This document shows positions 1 to 9,257 of a DNA stretch of 64,000 bases, one piece after another. A program made the translations under genes and the position numbers. Below the pieces are notes generated by a model. That model worked only from the letters and a program-made list of their open reading frames with translations. It had not been told where the DNA came from and did not search any database. The first letter of the stretch is position 1. Each line of letters begins with the position of its first letter. Source of the DNA: Litorilituus lipolyticus (lineage in GTDB: Bacteria > Pseudomonadota > Gammaproteobacteria > Enterobacterales > Alteromonadaceae); contig NZ_SAWY01000013.1 in the NCBI RefSeq assembly GCF_006439335.1, positions 1-64,000 of the forward strand. Reading direction: 5' to 3'.

Positions 1-4
1 AAAT

Positions 5-81
5 TGGCGGAGTGGACGGGACTCGAACCCGCGACCCCCGGCGTGACAGGCCGGTATTCTAACCAACTGAACTACCACTCC
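5..81 (-). tRNA. tRNA-Asp (anticodon GTC)
   Basis: Read on the minus strand this folds as a 77-nt tRNA. The acceptor stem is GGAGTGG paired with CCACTCC, followed by discriminator G and an encoded CCA. The D-loop (AGTTCAGTTGGTTAG), anticodon loop (CTGTCAC, anticodon GTC) and T arm (GGGTTCGAGTCCC) are all canonical and match the bacterial Asp tRNA closely. It lies downstream of dnaQ on the same strand, as aspV does in E. coli, but it has its own promoter. Confidence 0.97.
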
Positions 82-126
82 GCGATCTTGCTCTGTATTC
101 AACAACATGTCGTTGAATGCGGCGAG

Positions 127-155
127 ATAATACGGTTATGAGACGTCGCAGTCAA
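127..155 (-). promoter_or_regulatory. sigma70 promoter of tRNA-Asp
   Basis: On the minus strand a -35 TTGACT (150-155) and a -10 TATTAT (127-132) are separated by exactly 17 bases. The -10 is followed by a GC-rich discriminator (CTCGCCGC), the kind found at stringently controlled stable-RNA promoters. The leader before the tRNA contains a small inverted repeat (ATTCAAC...GTTGAAT). The motifs are seen directly; growth-rate control is inferred. Confidence 0.8.
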
Positions 156-268
156 CCACTTTTTTCATAAAAATGTCTGTCTGGCCATTTGATGTGCAAA
201 ATGATGGATTTACAAACATATTTTCACCAAATTTATCTCAATTTTGATTTAAATTGAATTCTTAAACT

Positions 269-1615
269 TTATTTGGCACGTTTCTTCTTCATGAATCGAA
301 AACCAAAAAATATAGATATTGCCAAAATAATAATTACAACATTACCCAAAATAATAATTAACAGGTTTTGCTCTGCTTGCGCCTGTTTTTCTTCCAGCGC
401 TTTTTCTTGAGCTAATAGTTCCTGCTCTTTAGCAGCTTGTTGTTGTTCAAATGAAAGTGAAACATTGTTATCACCATTTGACTGGCTTAAATCAGGTACT
501 AAAGCATTTATTTCATCAGGTTTAACGTTAAATGTATGCTCAGGTATTACTAATCTAAACTCGCGCCTGTCAGTTGTTTTACCAAAAGCACTAATATTTA
601 TCCTATATAAACCAGGTTCTGTAAATTCAATCTCTTTTTGCCTCGTAACACCCGTACCTTCCATTATAGAAAATGGTTCAACTTGTCTATCTGGGAATGT
701 TACTTTGCCCTGAAAAACTAAACTTTCAGGGTCAACATGTTTGTTATCTATAGTTAACTGCAAAACATGTGGCTTTTCTTCATGTGTTGACTGCTCAACA
801 GTGACCTGAACAGGTGTATGTAAAAGCATAATCGGGGTTTGACGAAGCTCACGTGTTGCCATTGGCAATTTTACTAAATAAACAGGTTGCCATTCACCAG
901 CAGCAAAATCTAAAACAAACTCGCCAGTAAATGTACTGTCATTGGCATACTCATCTAAGCCTCGACCATCATCTCTGAAGGAAGTAACTTTAATTGCGTC
1001 AGCCCCAAAGTTATCGTAACTCGAATTATTTGTACTATAGAAATTTACATCCAAATTAACAACTGCTTTAAAGTTTGGGCTATCAATAGCCTTTTCACCA
1101 TTAAAGAGGCTACCTTGCACTTTAAGCGTTTCGCCCGAGAACACAATATTGGGTAATGGTTCAACTTTTATAGTTACATCTGAAACCACTAATATTTGGC
1201 TATTTGGTAATATATCACCTATAGCTTGCCAAGGCCCTGGCATAGGTTTCTTTATTTTGATCATGTCAAATGTACGATCATCAAACCATTGTACCTTTTC
1301 ACTATCAAAGCTGTTAACTCTAAGTTTACTGCCATCAGGTCGTACTAAAATAATAGGGACACTACCTTTTTTACGATAGAAAATTAATGTGATTTCTTCT
1401 AATTCGCTATCAATTCGAAACCTATTATCAAAATACGGTATCTGGTTTGTCTTGTTATCACTCTGGAAAAACTCAACCGTCGACTTATCTAACATTCCTT
1501 TGTCTTTAGTAGATTGTGCCGCAAGTATTGAAGTGCAATACCAAGTACACAGGCATATAAAAACTGTTTTTGTGGTATTTACTATTGAATTATTGCGTTT
1601 TTTCAATATTTCCAA
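269..1615 (-). CDS. TIGR03503 family membrane-anchored protein
   Basis: A 448-residue protein of unknown function resembling the TIGR03503 family of Vibrio, Shewanella and Colwellia relatives. The N-terminus has a hydrophobic segment (about residues 16-33, ending near AAQS) that looks like a signal peptide. The body is probably beta-rich and extracytoplasmic. Near the C-terminus a Glu/Gln/Ala-rich coiled coil (about 388-417) precedes one transmembrane helix and a basic tail (KKKRAK), so the protein should be periplasmic and held in the inner membrane. Its start overlaps the dnaQ stop by 13 bases, so the two are probably co-transcribed and translationally coupled. The family assignment is from memory of the family and its dnaQ linkage. 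Confidence 0.7.
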   Translation of the reverse strand: MEILKKRNNSIVNTTKTVFICLCTWYCTSILAAQSTKDKGMLDKSTVEFFQSDNKTNQIPYFDNRFRIDSELEEITLIFYRKKGSVPIILVRPDGSKLRVNSFDSEKVQWFDDRTFDMIKIKKPMPGPWQAIGDILPNSQILVVSDVTIKVEPLPNIVFSGETLKVQGSLFNGEKAIDSPNFKAVVNLDVNFYSTNNSSYDNFGADAIKVTSFRDDGRGLDEYANDSTFTGEFVLDFAAGEWQPVYLVKLPMATRELRQTPIMLLHTPVQVTVEQSTHEEKPHVLQLTIDNKHVDPESLVFQGKVTFPDRQVEPFSIMEGTGVTRQKEIEFTEPGLYRINISAFGKTTDRREFRLVIPEHTFNVKPDEINALVPDLSQSNGDNNVSLSFEQQQAAKEQELLAQEKALEEKQAQAEQNLLIIILGNVVIIILAISIFFGFRFMKKKRAK

Positions 1616-2373
1616 AGTGGTTCCCCGCCCTTTTCTTTTATTATATTTAATCTCTCTTCATGCGCTTTCTCTTCATCGGCAGATGCAGTGATAATCTTTA
1701 ATTTATTCCTGCTACTAGATAGCCTTCTGATAGCGTCTGCATCACTATTCTCATCACTTCCCGCTGATAAATTAAATGCAGACTGCTTTCGCGTCATCTC
1801 AATATAGACAAAGGCGAGTAATTGAGCATCAATCAAAGCGCCATGATAAGTACGATCTACAAGTTTATCTACACGATAGAATTTGGCTAAATAATCTAAC
1901 GTTTTCGGTGAACCAAATTCATCTTTTGAGACATGTAATGTATCGGTGATGGTACATATATCATTGGTCATAGGCACTTTATCTTGGGGGCGACTAATTG
2001 AATTAAACAAGGCAAATTCATGATCCATAAAACCAACATCGAACTTTGCATTATGGATGACTAACTCAGCCCCCCGAATAAAATCAATAAACTCATGAAC
2101 GACTTGAGAGAAGTTAGGTTTATCTTCTAAAAAGTCATTGGTTAACCCATGAACATCAATTACTTCTTGCTCCATCACAAGAGTTTGACCTTTAGCATCA
2201 AGAGGCTTGATATAAGCATGGTAGTTACGACCTGTTAACTGCCTATTAACCATTTCAACGCAACCAATCTCAATAATACGGTGGCCTTCCCTTGGGTTGA
2301 TACCAGTAGTTTCTGTATCTAATATGATTAAGCGTTCTTCTTGAACTGGTGCTGAGGTGTCAGGATTATTCAC
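1603..2373 (-). CDS. dnaQ: DNA polymerase III epsilon subunit (3'-5' proofreading exonuclease)
   Basis: Proofreading exonuclease of the replicative polymerase core. The DEDDh motifs are present in order: ExoI DTETTG near residue 19, ExoII around HNAKFD, and ExoIII with YHGALIDAQ, where His and Asp are catalytic. The 256-residue length is close to the usual ~240-250; the C-terminal part after about residue 190 should be the alpha-binding tail. It is followed by the TIGR03503 gene with a 13-base overlap and then tRNA-Asp. rnhA, which often lies divergently beside dnaQ in enterobacteria, is not here. Confidence 0.95.
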   Translation of the reverse strand: MNNPDTSAPVQEERLIILDTETTGINPREGHRIIEIGCVEMVNRQLTGRNYHAYIKPLDAKGQTLVMEQEVIDVHGLTNDFLEDKPNFSQVVHEFIDFIRGAELVIHNAKFDVGFMDHEFALFNSISRPQDKVPMTNDICTITDTLHVSKDEFGSPKTLDYLAKFYRVDKLVDRTYHGALIDAQLLAFVYIEMTRKQSAFNLSAGSDENSDADAIRRLSSSRNKLKIITASADEEKAHEERLNIIKEKGGEPLWKY

Positions 2374-2399
2374 AAAGTTACCTTTTTATTATTAAACGT

Positions 2400-2888
2400 T
2401 TATTTTTCTGGGAGTGTCTCAGGAAACTCTCTTAAGTTGATGTTAATTCTATCACTGCTATAGCATAGTATAATAAGAAAAATAACTACTCCCCCCTGTA
2501 TAGCAAGCCATAAAGGAGAAAAAAGCTGCCATTGAAAGTAACCCAACAAGTTAATTAGGTAATCAAACAACAGTGCTATAATCAATATCACACGACTATA
2601 AGGCCAAATAGATATTACCCACTGAGGCGCATTAGGGCGTCTTAAACTTAAAATTAAAACAACAAATAGTCCCATTAAACCTGAAAGCAAACTTAAAAAG
2701 AATAAGCTTTGTTCAGGGTACAGCCATTGAATAATGCCAACTCTATCTCGCATATTCGTTACTGACATTACCCAAACAACATATCCTCGCAGTATATAAA
2801 TTAATACTAGATAAACTCGAATAGATATTTTTAAACAATCAAATTTGTCAAAATCATTTACTGAATAATTTTTATATTCTTTAGACAA
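2400..2888 (-). CDS. DUF2919-like (YfeZ-type) inner-membrane protein
   Basis: A 162-residue protein with four predicted transmembrane helices. The opening DKFDCLKISIRVYLVL and the RGYVVWV segment resemble the DUF2919/YfeZ family, whose function is unknown. The start is TTG at 2888, supported by an AGGG Shine-Dalgarno 8 bases upstream. It lies 11 bases after the DUF599 gene on the same strand and 27 bases before dnaQ, so it probably belongs to one minus-strand transcript with them. The family call is by sequence feel and was not tested. Confidence 0.6.
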   Translation of the reverse strand: MSKEYKNYSVNDFDKFDCLKISIRVYLVLIYILRGYVVWVMSVTNMRDRVGIIQWLYPEQSLFFLSLLSGLMGLFVVLILSLRRPNAPQWVISIWPYSRVILIIALLFDYLINLLGYFQWQLFSPLWLAIQGGVVIFLIILCYSSDRININLREFPETLPEK

Positions 2889-2898
2889 CTAATTTACC

Positions 2899-3621
2899 CT
2901 ACTTTTCTGCAAGCTTTTCTCTTTCTTCGTGCAATATTTTCTGGCCTATAGTGATTGCTCTAACCGCTTTAGAGTTAAATTCTCGACTATACAGTGTATA
3001 TACCACCCACAAACTCATCCCGACAAGCAGCAGTGGATGAAAAAACCAACACATCGCAGCTAATGCGAAATAATAAGATCTTAAGCCGTAATTATAAGAA
3101 TGAGCTGCTTGATCTTGCACAACCGCCATTTGCAAAGCATAAGCTTTAAGGTTGTCGTTTCCACCGGATAAATCTACTGGTAACGCACCAACCATGACAT
3201 TTAAAAAGCCATATTGTCGCATTGACCAAGTAAATTGGAAAAAAGATAAAGCAAAAATGAACACCAATAAAGCGAGTTTTACTTGAATAACTATATGTGA
3301 AACAGAATTAGCAAATGGAAATGAGGCAATAACACTAGCTAAAGTGTCAATTTTAGCAAATAAGGTAAATAAACCAGCCAAAATTAATAACGTACTCGAA
3401 GCAAAAAAAGCTATATTTCGCTCTAAATTTGCTAACAGTGCTGCTTCACCTACTCGAATGTCTTTAGTTATCACTTCATACATCCAATGAATACGATGCT
3501 GATGTAATGATCTTGCTATACAGTCTGTTGTTTTTGCTTTCTTTTTAGCAAAAACCGTATAACCGAACCAAGATAGTAGAAAAACTAACATACCGATAAA
3601 ATCGAGTAAGGTAAATGGCAT
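2899..3621 (-). CDS. DUF599 family membrane protein
   Basis: An integral membrane protein of about 240 residues with roughly four hydrophobic helices. Resemblance to DUF599 comes from the N-terminal DFIGMLVFLLSWFGY helix, the RIHWMYEV segment and the ERNIAFFASS stretch. A longer frame opens with GTG at 3633, but an AGGTGA Shine-Dalgarno sits 8 bases before ATG 3621, so the shorter start is preferred. Function is unknown. It is the first gene of the minus-strand group running into DUF2919 and dnaQ. Confidence 0.7.
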   Translation of the reverse strand: MPFTLLDFIGMLVFLLSWFGYTVFAKKKAKTTDCIARSLHQHRIHWMYEVITKDIRVGEAALLANLERNIAFFASSTLLILAGLFTLFAKIDTLASVIASFPFANSVSHIVIQVKLALLVFIFALSFFQFTWSMRQYGFLNVMVGALPVDLSGGNDNLKAYALQMAVVQDQAAHSYNYGLRSYYFALAAMCWFFHPLLLVGMSLWVVYTLYSREFNSKAVRAITIGQKILHEEREKLAEK

Positions 3622-3833
3622 GAAATCTATCACCTAAAAATGAAAAAAATACAGAGTAACAATGATATCTTGTTAGCTATATTAAACAAGCATTAAACGC
3701 TTATCTTATTATTCATGCAGATTATCGTGTTTGCTTTGACATCGCTATCATTAAACAACAACATCATCATCTCTCTTTTTGTACAAAATATATTTTTGTC
3801 TATACTTGCTTGAAAATAGTTGGGGCCATAAAG

Positions 3834-6221
3834 TTGTCTATTAGTAAATATGTTGTTTTTTTTACTTTTTCCTTATTAGTTCATTCACTGAGCTATGCTT
3901 CACAATCTTTGAATACAAATAAAAACTTTAGTATTCCAAAAACTCAAGGCGATATTTCAATTGATGCAAAGCTTGATGAACCACAATGGCAACAAGCTAA
4001 ACACATAAACATCAATATTGTTACAAGGCCTTATGACAACACTCCCAGCCCGATTAGTACTGAAGCTTTATTAATGGAAGATGGTACAACTTTTTATATA
4101 GCATTTATCGCAAAAGATCCTGATCCGAGCCAAATTAGAGCCTTTTTAAAGGATAGAGATAGAGCTTGGGGCAATGATCTTGTCGGTATTAAAATAGATA
4201 CATATAACGAACAACGTAGTGCCTATCGATTCATGGTCAATCCACTTGGTGTACAAATTGACGGTATTGAAAATGAAGTCACTAATAGTGAAAGTGATTC
4301 TTGGGATGGAATTTGGCACAGCGCAGGAGAAATTAACGAGCAAGGTTATATTGTTGAAATGGCCTTACCATTAAGAATGCTAAATTTTAATGACAAATTA
4401 AAAGAGCAAACTTGGGGTATCGAACTTGTAAGGTTTTATCCAAGAAATCAAAACCTTAGAATTTCAAACATACAGCTTGTACGCGGTAACAACTGCGAAA
4501 TATGTCAACTTGCCAAAGTGACTGGTTTTAAAGAGGCAAAACAAGGTAGTAATTTGATGATTACGCCATCTTTAGTTGCCAGTAGCTCTGAAACTATCAA
4601 TGAAGACGATGAAAACTTATGGGATAAAGATAACGATGTTGAAGCCAGTTTAGATTTACGCTGGGGAATAACGCCAGATATTCTGTTAAACGCCACCATA
4701 AACCCTGATTTTTCCACGGTTGAAAGTGATAATGCTCGTTTGAATATTAATAATAACTTCGCCTTGTTTAATGAAGAAAAACGACCTTTCTTCTTAGATA
4801 ATGCTGACTACTTTGATTCAAATTACAACTTAGTTTATACCCGTAATATCAATGCACCAAACTACGGCGGTAAATTAACAGGTCGACATAATAAACACTC
4901 TTTTGGTGTCTTTTTTACCGACGATACTTCAACCAATATATTAATCCCGGGTAATAGAAAGTCTTCAATTGCAACAATAGATGATGAATCACAAGCGAGT
5001 GCTTTTCGATATCAAAACAACTATAACGAAAAAATTACGATAGGCTGGATAAGTACTTTAAGGACTGCTCAAGATTATAAAAACCTAGTTAACGGTATAG
5101 ATGGTAGAGTGCGATTTAACGATGAAGATGTCGCAAAATTTCAATTTTTGCAATCAGACACTGAGTACCCTGACGACTTATATCAACAGTTTTGCGATAT
5201 TGATGATCAAAATGACTGTGAACCACCTGCTGAAGAAAATGACTGTGACCTATATGGCTGTGTTTATAATGAAAGTGCCTTAAGGACGCTTCAAACTGAT
5301 AGCTTTAAAGGTCATGCATATAGAATAAGCTATGAACACACTGACAGTGCTTGGCATTACTTTGCCAAATACAATGAACAAAATGAAGGCTTTCGAGGCG
5401 ACCTTGGCTTCATCTCTAGAGTTGACTTCAATAAATTTGTAACAGGTGCACAAAGAAGGTGGTATGCCGACGATAACTCGTGGTGGAACGATGTTTCTGT
5501 ATATTCCGATTGGGATATCAGTCACAACGATAATGGTGAGTTACTTGAAAAAGAATTTGATATAAATGCCCAATTAAGGGCTAAATATGAATCTTACTTT
5601 AGACTATCCTATACCGATAGAAAACAAGTGGGTAGCCGCAAAGACAAAAGTGATTTAGCCATAACTGGGAACACCGATTTATTTAATGAAAAACAATGGT
5701 CATTTTTTAGTGAAGTCAAACCTATTTTGGGTCTGTACTTAAATATGAATATCTCAGGTGGAGATGCAATAGATTATCGAAATAATCGTTTAGGTGAAAG
5801 ACAGCAGTTAAGTACGAAAGTAAGCTGGAATATTAATCGTCATTTAGAAGTAAAATTAAAGCAAACTTATCGAAGCCTTGACGCAAAAAATTCTCAGGGT
5901 ATCAATGATAATGTTTTTATCGCCCGTTTAACTGATTTTAGAGCAACTTACCAATTTAACGTCATGAGCTTCCTACGTTTTAGCTTAATTTATAATAATA
6001 CCCACAGAAACCCTGATAATTACTTATATATCGATCCTGATGATATAACCGCACGTAGCAAAGATTTATCTAGTGAGTTGCTATATGCCTATAAAATCAA
6101 CCCTCAAACCGTTTTTTACTTAGGGTATTCATCACATCATGGTACCGAAGAAGATTTTAGTAACTTAGAAAAGGATACTCACCGCGGTTTTCTTAAATTC
6201 AGCTATGCGTGGATTAAATAA
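3834..6221 (+). CDS. Outer-membrane CBM9-like/DUF5916 protein, copy 1
   Basis: About 795 residues: a signal peptide (ending near SYAS), an N-terminal CBM9-like beta-sandwich (about 25-210, opening with ISIDAKLDEPQW), then a long region with alternating beta strands that matches the DUF5916 outer-membrane barrel class. A CEIC Cys pair follows the CBM9 domain and the C-terminus is aromatic (SYAWIK). Ligand and function are unknown; relatives are often called carbohydrate-binding, but that is family naming only. TTG at 3834 is preferred because GGGG lies 8 bases upstream; an in-frame TTG at 3810 has no visible ribosome site. A four-Cys acidic insert is absent from the next gene, its close paralogue. 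Confidence 0.8.
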   Translation: MSISKYVVFFTFSLLVHSLSYASQSLNTNKNFSIPKTQGDISIDAKLDEPQWQQAKHININIVTRPYDNTPSPISTEALLMEDGTTFYIAFIAKDPDPSQIRAFLKDRDRAWGNDLVGIKIDTYNEQRSAYRFMVNPLGVQIDGIENEVTNSESDSWDGIWHSAGEINEQGYIVEMALPLRMLNFNDKLKEQTWGIELVRFYPRNQNLRISNIQLVRGNNCEICQLAKVTGFKEAKQGSNLMITPSLVASSSETINEDDENLWDKDNDVEASLDLRWGITPDILLNATINPDFSTVESDNARLNINNNFALFNEEKRPFFLDNADYFDSNYNLVYTRNINAPNYGGKLTGRHNKHSFGVFFTDDTSTNILIPGNRKSSIATIDDESQASAFRYQNNYNEKITIGWISTLRTAQDYKNLVNGIDGRVRFNDEDVAKFQFLQSDTEYPDDLYQQFCDIDDQNDCEPPAEENDCDLYGCVYNESALRTLQTDSFKGHAYRISYEHTDSAWHYFAKYNEQNEGFRGDLGFISRVDFNKFVTGAQRRWYADDNSWWNDVSVYSDWDISHNDNGELLEKEFDINAQLRAKYESYFRLSYTDRKQVGSRKDKSDLAITGNTDLFNEKQWSFFSEVKPILGLYLNMNISGGDAIDYRNNRLGERQQLSTKVSWNINRHLEVKLKQTYRSLDAKNSQGINDNVFIARLTDFRATYQFNVMSFLRFSLIYNNTHRNPDNYLYIDPDDITARSKDLSSELLYAYKINPQTVFYLGYSSHHGTEEDFSNLEKDTHRGFLKFSYAWIK

Positions 6222-6343
6222 CCACCAATAAATAACCCAAAAATGTAAAGTAAATATTGTGTTAACAGCATAAACTTGTACAATCCGTTTATTAGTTAGC
6301 TTGTTATAAGCTATTAAAAACAATAATAATTTATGGATAAAAT

Positions 6344-8716
6344 ATGCAAAAGCTTAGCTGTTCTAGCTTTATTCTTCTTATCAGTATCATAACTAGCTCT
6401 GAAGTATGCGCCAGCTCTAAGGCTTCAGAGCTTACTGTTAAAGTACCGGCTGCAAGTCAAAGCCAAAACTTAACCATTCCTTATCAACAAAACACGATAA
6501 ACATTGACGGTGATTTGTCAGATGATATGTGGCAAAACGCTTTATCTGTCTCTTTAGATATTGTTAATAGCCCATGGGATAACTTACCCTCTCCCATCAA
6601 AACTACAGCTAAAATCATTGAGAATGGTAAATATATCTATATAGCATTTATTGCTAACGACCCTGATCCTAAAAAAATTCAAGGTTTTTTAGGTGATCGA
6701 GATACAAAATGGTTTGATGATATCGTTGGTATCAAGTTAGATCCTCATAATAACAGGCGACTAAATTACGAGTTTTTTGTTAACCCTTTTGGTGTACAAA
6801 ATGATGCCATATTTAATGAAATAACTGGTGAAGCCAATGACTTATGGGATGGTATTTGGTACTCCTACGGAAAAATAACCGAACATGGTTATCAAGTTGA
6901 AATGGCAATTCCCTACAGTATTTTAAACTTTGAAGAAAACAATGAAGAAAAAAAATGGGCTATTGAACTGGTAAGAAGCTACCCAAGAGAAACTCGCCTA
7001 AGAATTTCTCATGTTCCATTAGATAGAAATAATCCATGCTGGTTATGCCAATACCCAGAAGCGGTGGGCTTTAAAAATGCTAAAACGGGGACAAATTTAC
7101 GATTAACCCCTGCAGTAACTGCAAGTAGTGCTCAAAGCAAAGATATTTACAATCCTCAAAGTAATTGGGACAAGGATAATGATATTGAGGCAGGTATTGA
7201 TTTACGTTGGGGGATTGATGCAAATACTTCCCTTAACGCAACGATAAATCCTGATTTTTCAACGGTAGAAGCTGATGCTGGACAACTTAGCGTTAATAAA
7301 ACATTCTCATTATTTTATAATGAAAAACGAGCATTTTTCCTAGATAACACTGATTACTTTAAATCAAACTACGACCTAGTTTATACAAGAAATATTGCTG
7401 ACCCCGATTACGGCGCAAAATTGACAGGACGCTCAGATGAACATAGTTATGGCATGTTTATAACCAATGACACTGAAACAAACTTTGTTATGCCGGGGAA
7501 CCTTAGTGCCAACATTGCATCTCTTTCGCAAGAAAGCCACTCAAGTGCCCTTCGCTATCGCTATGATCATAATGACAATTTATCTGTTGGTGCCATTTCA
7601 ACCTTAAGAAAATCTGACGATTACCATAATTATTTAGCAGGTCTTGATGGCAAGTATCGAATTAACAATTCGAATTGGTTTCGCGCACAACTGCTTAGTT
7701 CACAAACTCAATATCCAGAAGATCTCGATAGTAACTTTTGTGGGGAAGATTTATCTTCATGTCCCTTTGCTGAACAAGCTCTTAGAAGTCAACAAGAAGA
7801 TGAGTTTACCGATCAAGCAATAAAATTAGACTTTAATCACGACTCTGAATACTGGCTTGCTCATGTTGGCCATGAAAATATTGGTGAAGATTTTCGTGCT
7901 GATCTAGGTTACATGACAAAAGTAGATTTGCAAAAAAGCCAAGCAAGTATAGGGCGACGATTTTATTCTGAGCAAGGCAGTTTATGGCAAGAAGCCAAAC
8001 TTTCTGGCCGTTGGCATATTATTGAAAACGAAAATAGTGAATTCATTGAACGGTACTTAAGCACAAATTTTGAAATTGATGGACCAAAACAACTCTATAC
8101 TGATATACGTTTAAGTCATGCTGAAAAAGTTGGGCTGAGGCATGATAATACTGTATTGACCATTGATGGAAACACCAATCAATTTACAGAAAACCAAATA
8201 AACGTCTATGTAAAAGCTAGACCACACCCTCGTTTTTATATGAGTGTTGATATGACTTTGGGTGATAAAATTGACTATTACAATGATCGTTTAGGTGATT
8301 TACAGGAGCTTTCAACCAACCTGACTTGGAATGTCACTAATCATTTAGAAATAGATATAACACATACATTGAGTCAGTTAGAAGCAGACAATCATAACCC
8401 TAAGTTTGATGATAACGTTTACACAGCTAACTTAACGGATGTTCGTATCTCATATCAATTTGATGTAAGGAGCTATTTAAAATTAAGCTTGGTATATACT
8501 GATATAGATAGAAATAAATATAACAACCCAAAAATCAATGTTTCAGAAAAAAGCAATAATTTATCAAGCCAATTAATTTATGCTTATAAAGTAAATCCTC
8601 AGACGGTCTTTTTCTTAGGTTATTCCGATAATAGTTACCAAGATGATTATTTAAATGATTTAGAGCGGGAAGAACGAACATTTTTCACTAAACTCAGTTA
8701 TTCATGGATGCCATAA
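6344..8716 (+). CDS. Outer-membrane CBM9-like/DUF5916 protein, copy 2
   Basis: A 790-residue paralogue of the gene immediately upstream, with the same order: signal peptide (ending near VCAS), CBM9-like domain (opening with INIDGDLSDDMW), a CWLC Cys pair in place of CEIC, then the DUF5916-type beta-barrel region ending in SYSWMP. Blocks such as NATINPDFSTVE and INPQTVFYLGYS/VNPQTVFFLGYS are nearly identical between copies, so this is a tandem duplication followed by divergence. The two genes are 122 bases apart on the same strand. The corresponding loop here has two Cys (FCGEDLSSC) instead of four. Location should be the outer membrane; substrate is unknown. Confidence 0.8.
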   Translation: MQKLSCSSFILLISIITSSEVCASSKASELTVKVPAASQSQNLTIPYQQNTINIDGDLSDDMWQNALSVSLDIVNSPWDNLPSPIKTTAKIIENGKYIYIAFIANDPDPKKIQGFLGDRDTKWFDDIVGIKLDPHNNRRLNYEFFVNPFGVQNDAIFNEITGEANDLWDGIWYSYGKITEHGYQVEMAIPYSILNFEENNEEKKWAIELVRSYPRETRLRISHVPLDRNNPCWLCQYPEAVGFKNAKTGTNLRLTPAVTASSAQSKDIYNPQSNWDKDNDIEAGIDLRWGIDANTSLNATINPDFSTVEADAGQLSVNKTFSLFYNEKRAFFLDNTDYFKSNYDLVYTRNIADPDYGAKLTGRSDEHSYGMFITNDTETNFVMPGNLSANIASLSQESHSSALRYRYDHNDNLSVGAISTLRKSDDYHNYLAGLDGKYRINNSNWFRAQLLSSQTQYPEDLDSNFCGEDLSSCPFAEQALRSQQEDEFTDQAIKLDFNHDSEYWLAHVGHENIGEDFRADLGYMTKVDLQKSQASIGRRFYSEQGSLWQEAKLSGRWHIIENENSEFIERYLSTNFEIDGPKQLYTDIRLSHAEKVGLRHDNTVLTIDGNTNQFTENQINVYVKARPHPRFYMSVDMTLGDKIDYYNDRLGDLQELSTNLTWNVTNHLEIDITHTLSQLEADNHNPKFDDNVYTANLTDVRISYQFDVRSYLKLSLVYTDIDRNKYNNPKINVSEKSNNLSSQLIYAYKVNPQTVFFLGYSDNSYQDDYLNDLEREERTFFTKLSYSWMP

Positions 8717-8764
8717 TGCATTAATGAAACACCTTAAAAGCGATATAGAAAGGGGGATGCAGAA

Positions 8765-9202
8765 ATGAAATTATGCAAAGTTTTTATAACATCAATATTG
8801 GCAATAGTGATGTTGTCAAACTGTTCAGCAAACCAAAGCGAAAAGAGTCCCCCTATTGAACATCAAAAAGCCTTGATCGGCCAATGGCAAGTTATCACCA
8901 TTAAAAATCAAAATGTTATTGCACAACACTCGGCAACATTAATGTTTGCTGATGACAATACATTAATGGGAACGACAGGCTGCAATAACTTTCGAACCAG
9001 TTTTACTCAAGAAAATTCGAAACTCACCATTACAATGGCTGCCACAACACGAAAAATGTGTCCCGGTAAATTAATGGCTCAAGAAAGTAGTTTTTTACAA
9101 GAATTACCAAATATTGCTCACTTCAAATTAAATGAGCATCAGTTAACGTTATTCAACAGGGAAGGAAACACGGTTATCACTGCTAAAAAAATATACTTAT
9201 AA
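8765..9202 (+). CDS. META-domain (HslJ-like) lipoprotein
   Basis: A 145-residue lipoprotein. The signal peptide ends in lipobox LSNC with the lipidated Cys at residue 20. A META domain follows (about 36-143), with the family's IGQWQV opening, the TGCNNF motif and a second Cys in KMCPG that commonly pairs with the first. HslJ relatives are heat-induced and linked to novobiocin resistance in E. coli, but the biochemical role of META domains is not settled. It starts 48 bases after the second DUF5916 gene with a strong GGGGG ribosome site, suggesting one transcript with the outer-membrane pair. Confidence 0.82.
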   Translation: MKLCKVFITSILAIVMLSNCSANQSEKSPPIEHQKALIGQWQVITIKNQNVIAQHSATLMFADDNTLMGTTGCNNFRTSFTQENSKLTITMAATTRKMCPGKLMAQESSFLQELPNIAHFKLNEHQLTLFNREGNTVITAKKIYL

Positions 9203-9217
9203 TAGCAGTGTAAAATC

Positions 9218-9257
9218 AGGCAAACATTATTCTCACATGCTGAAAGTTTGCCTTTTC
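9218..9257 (+). terminator. Probable terminator after the META lipoprotein
   Basis: Inverted repeat AGGCAAAC (9218-9225) and GTTTGCCT (9246-9253) with a 20-base loop, followed by TTTT. It lies 16 bases after the stop codon. The loop is long, so confidence is moderate. Confidence 0.5.
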
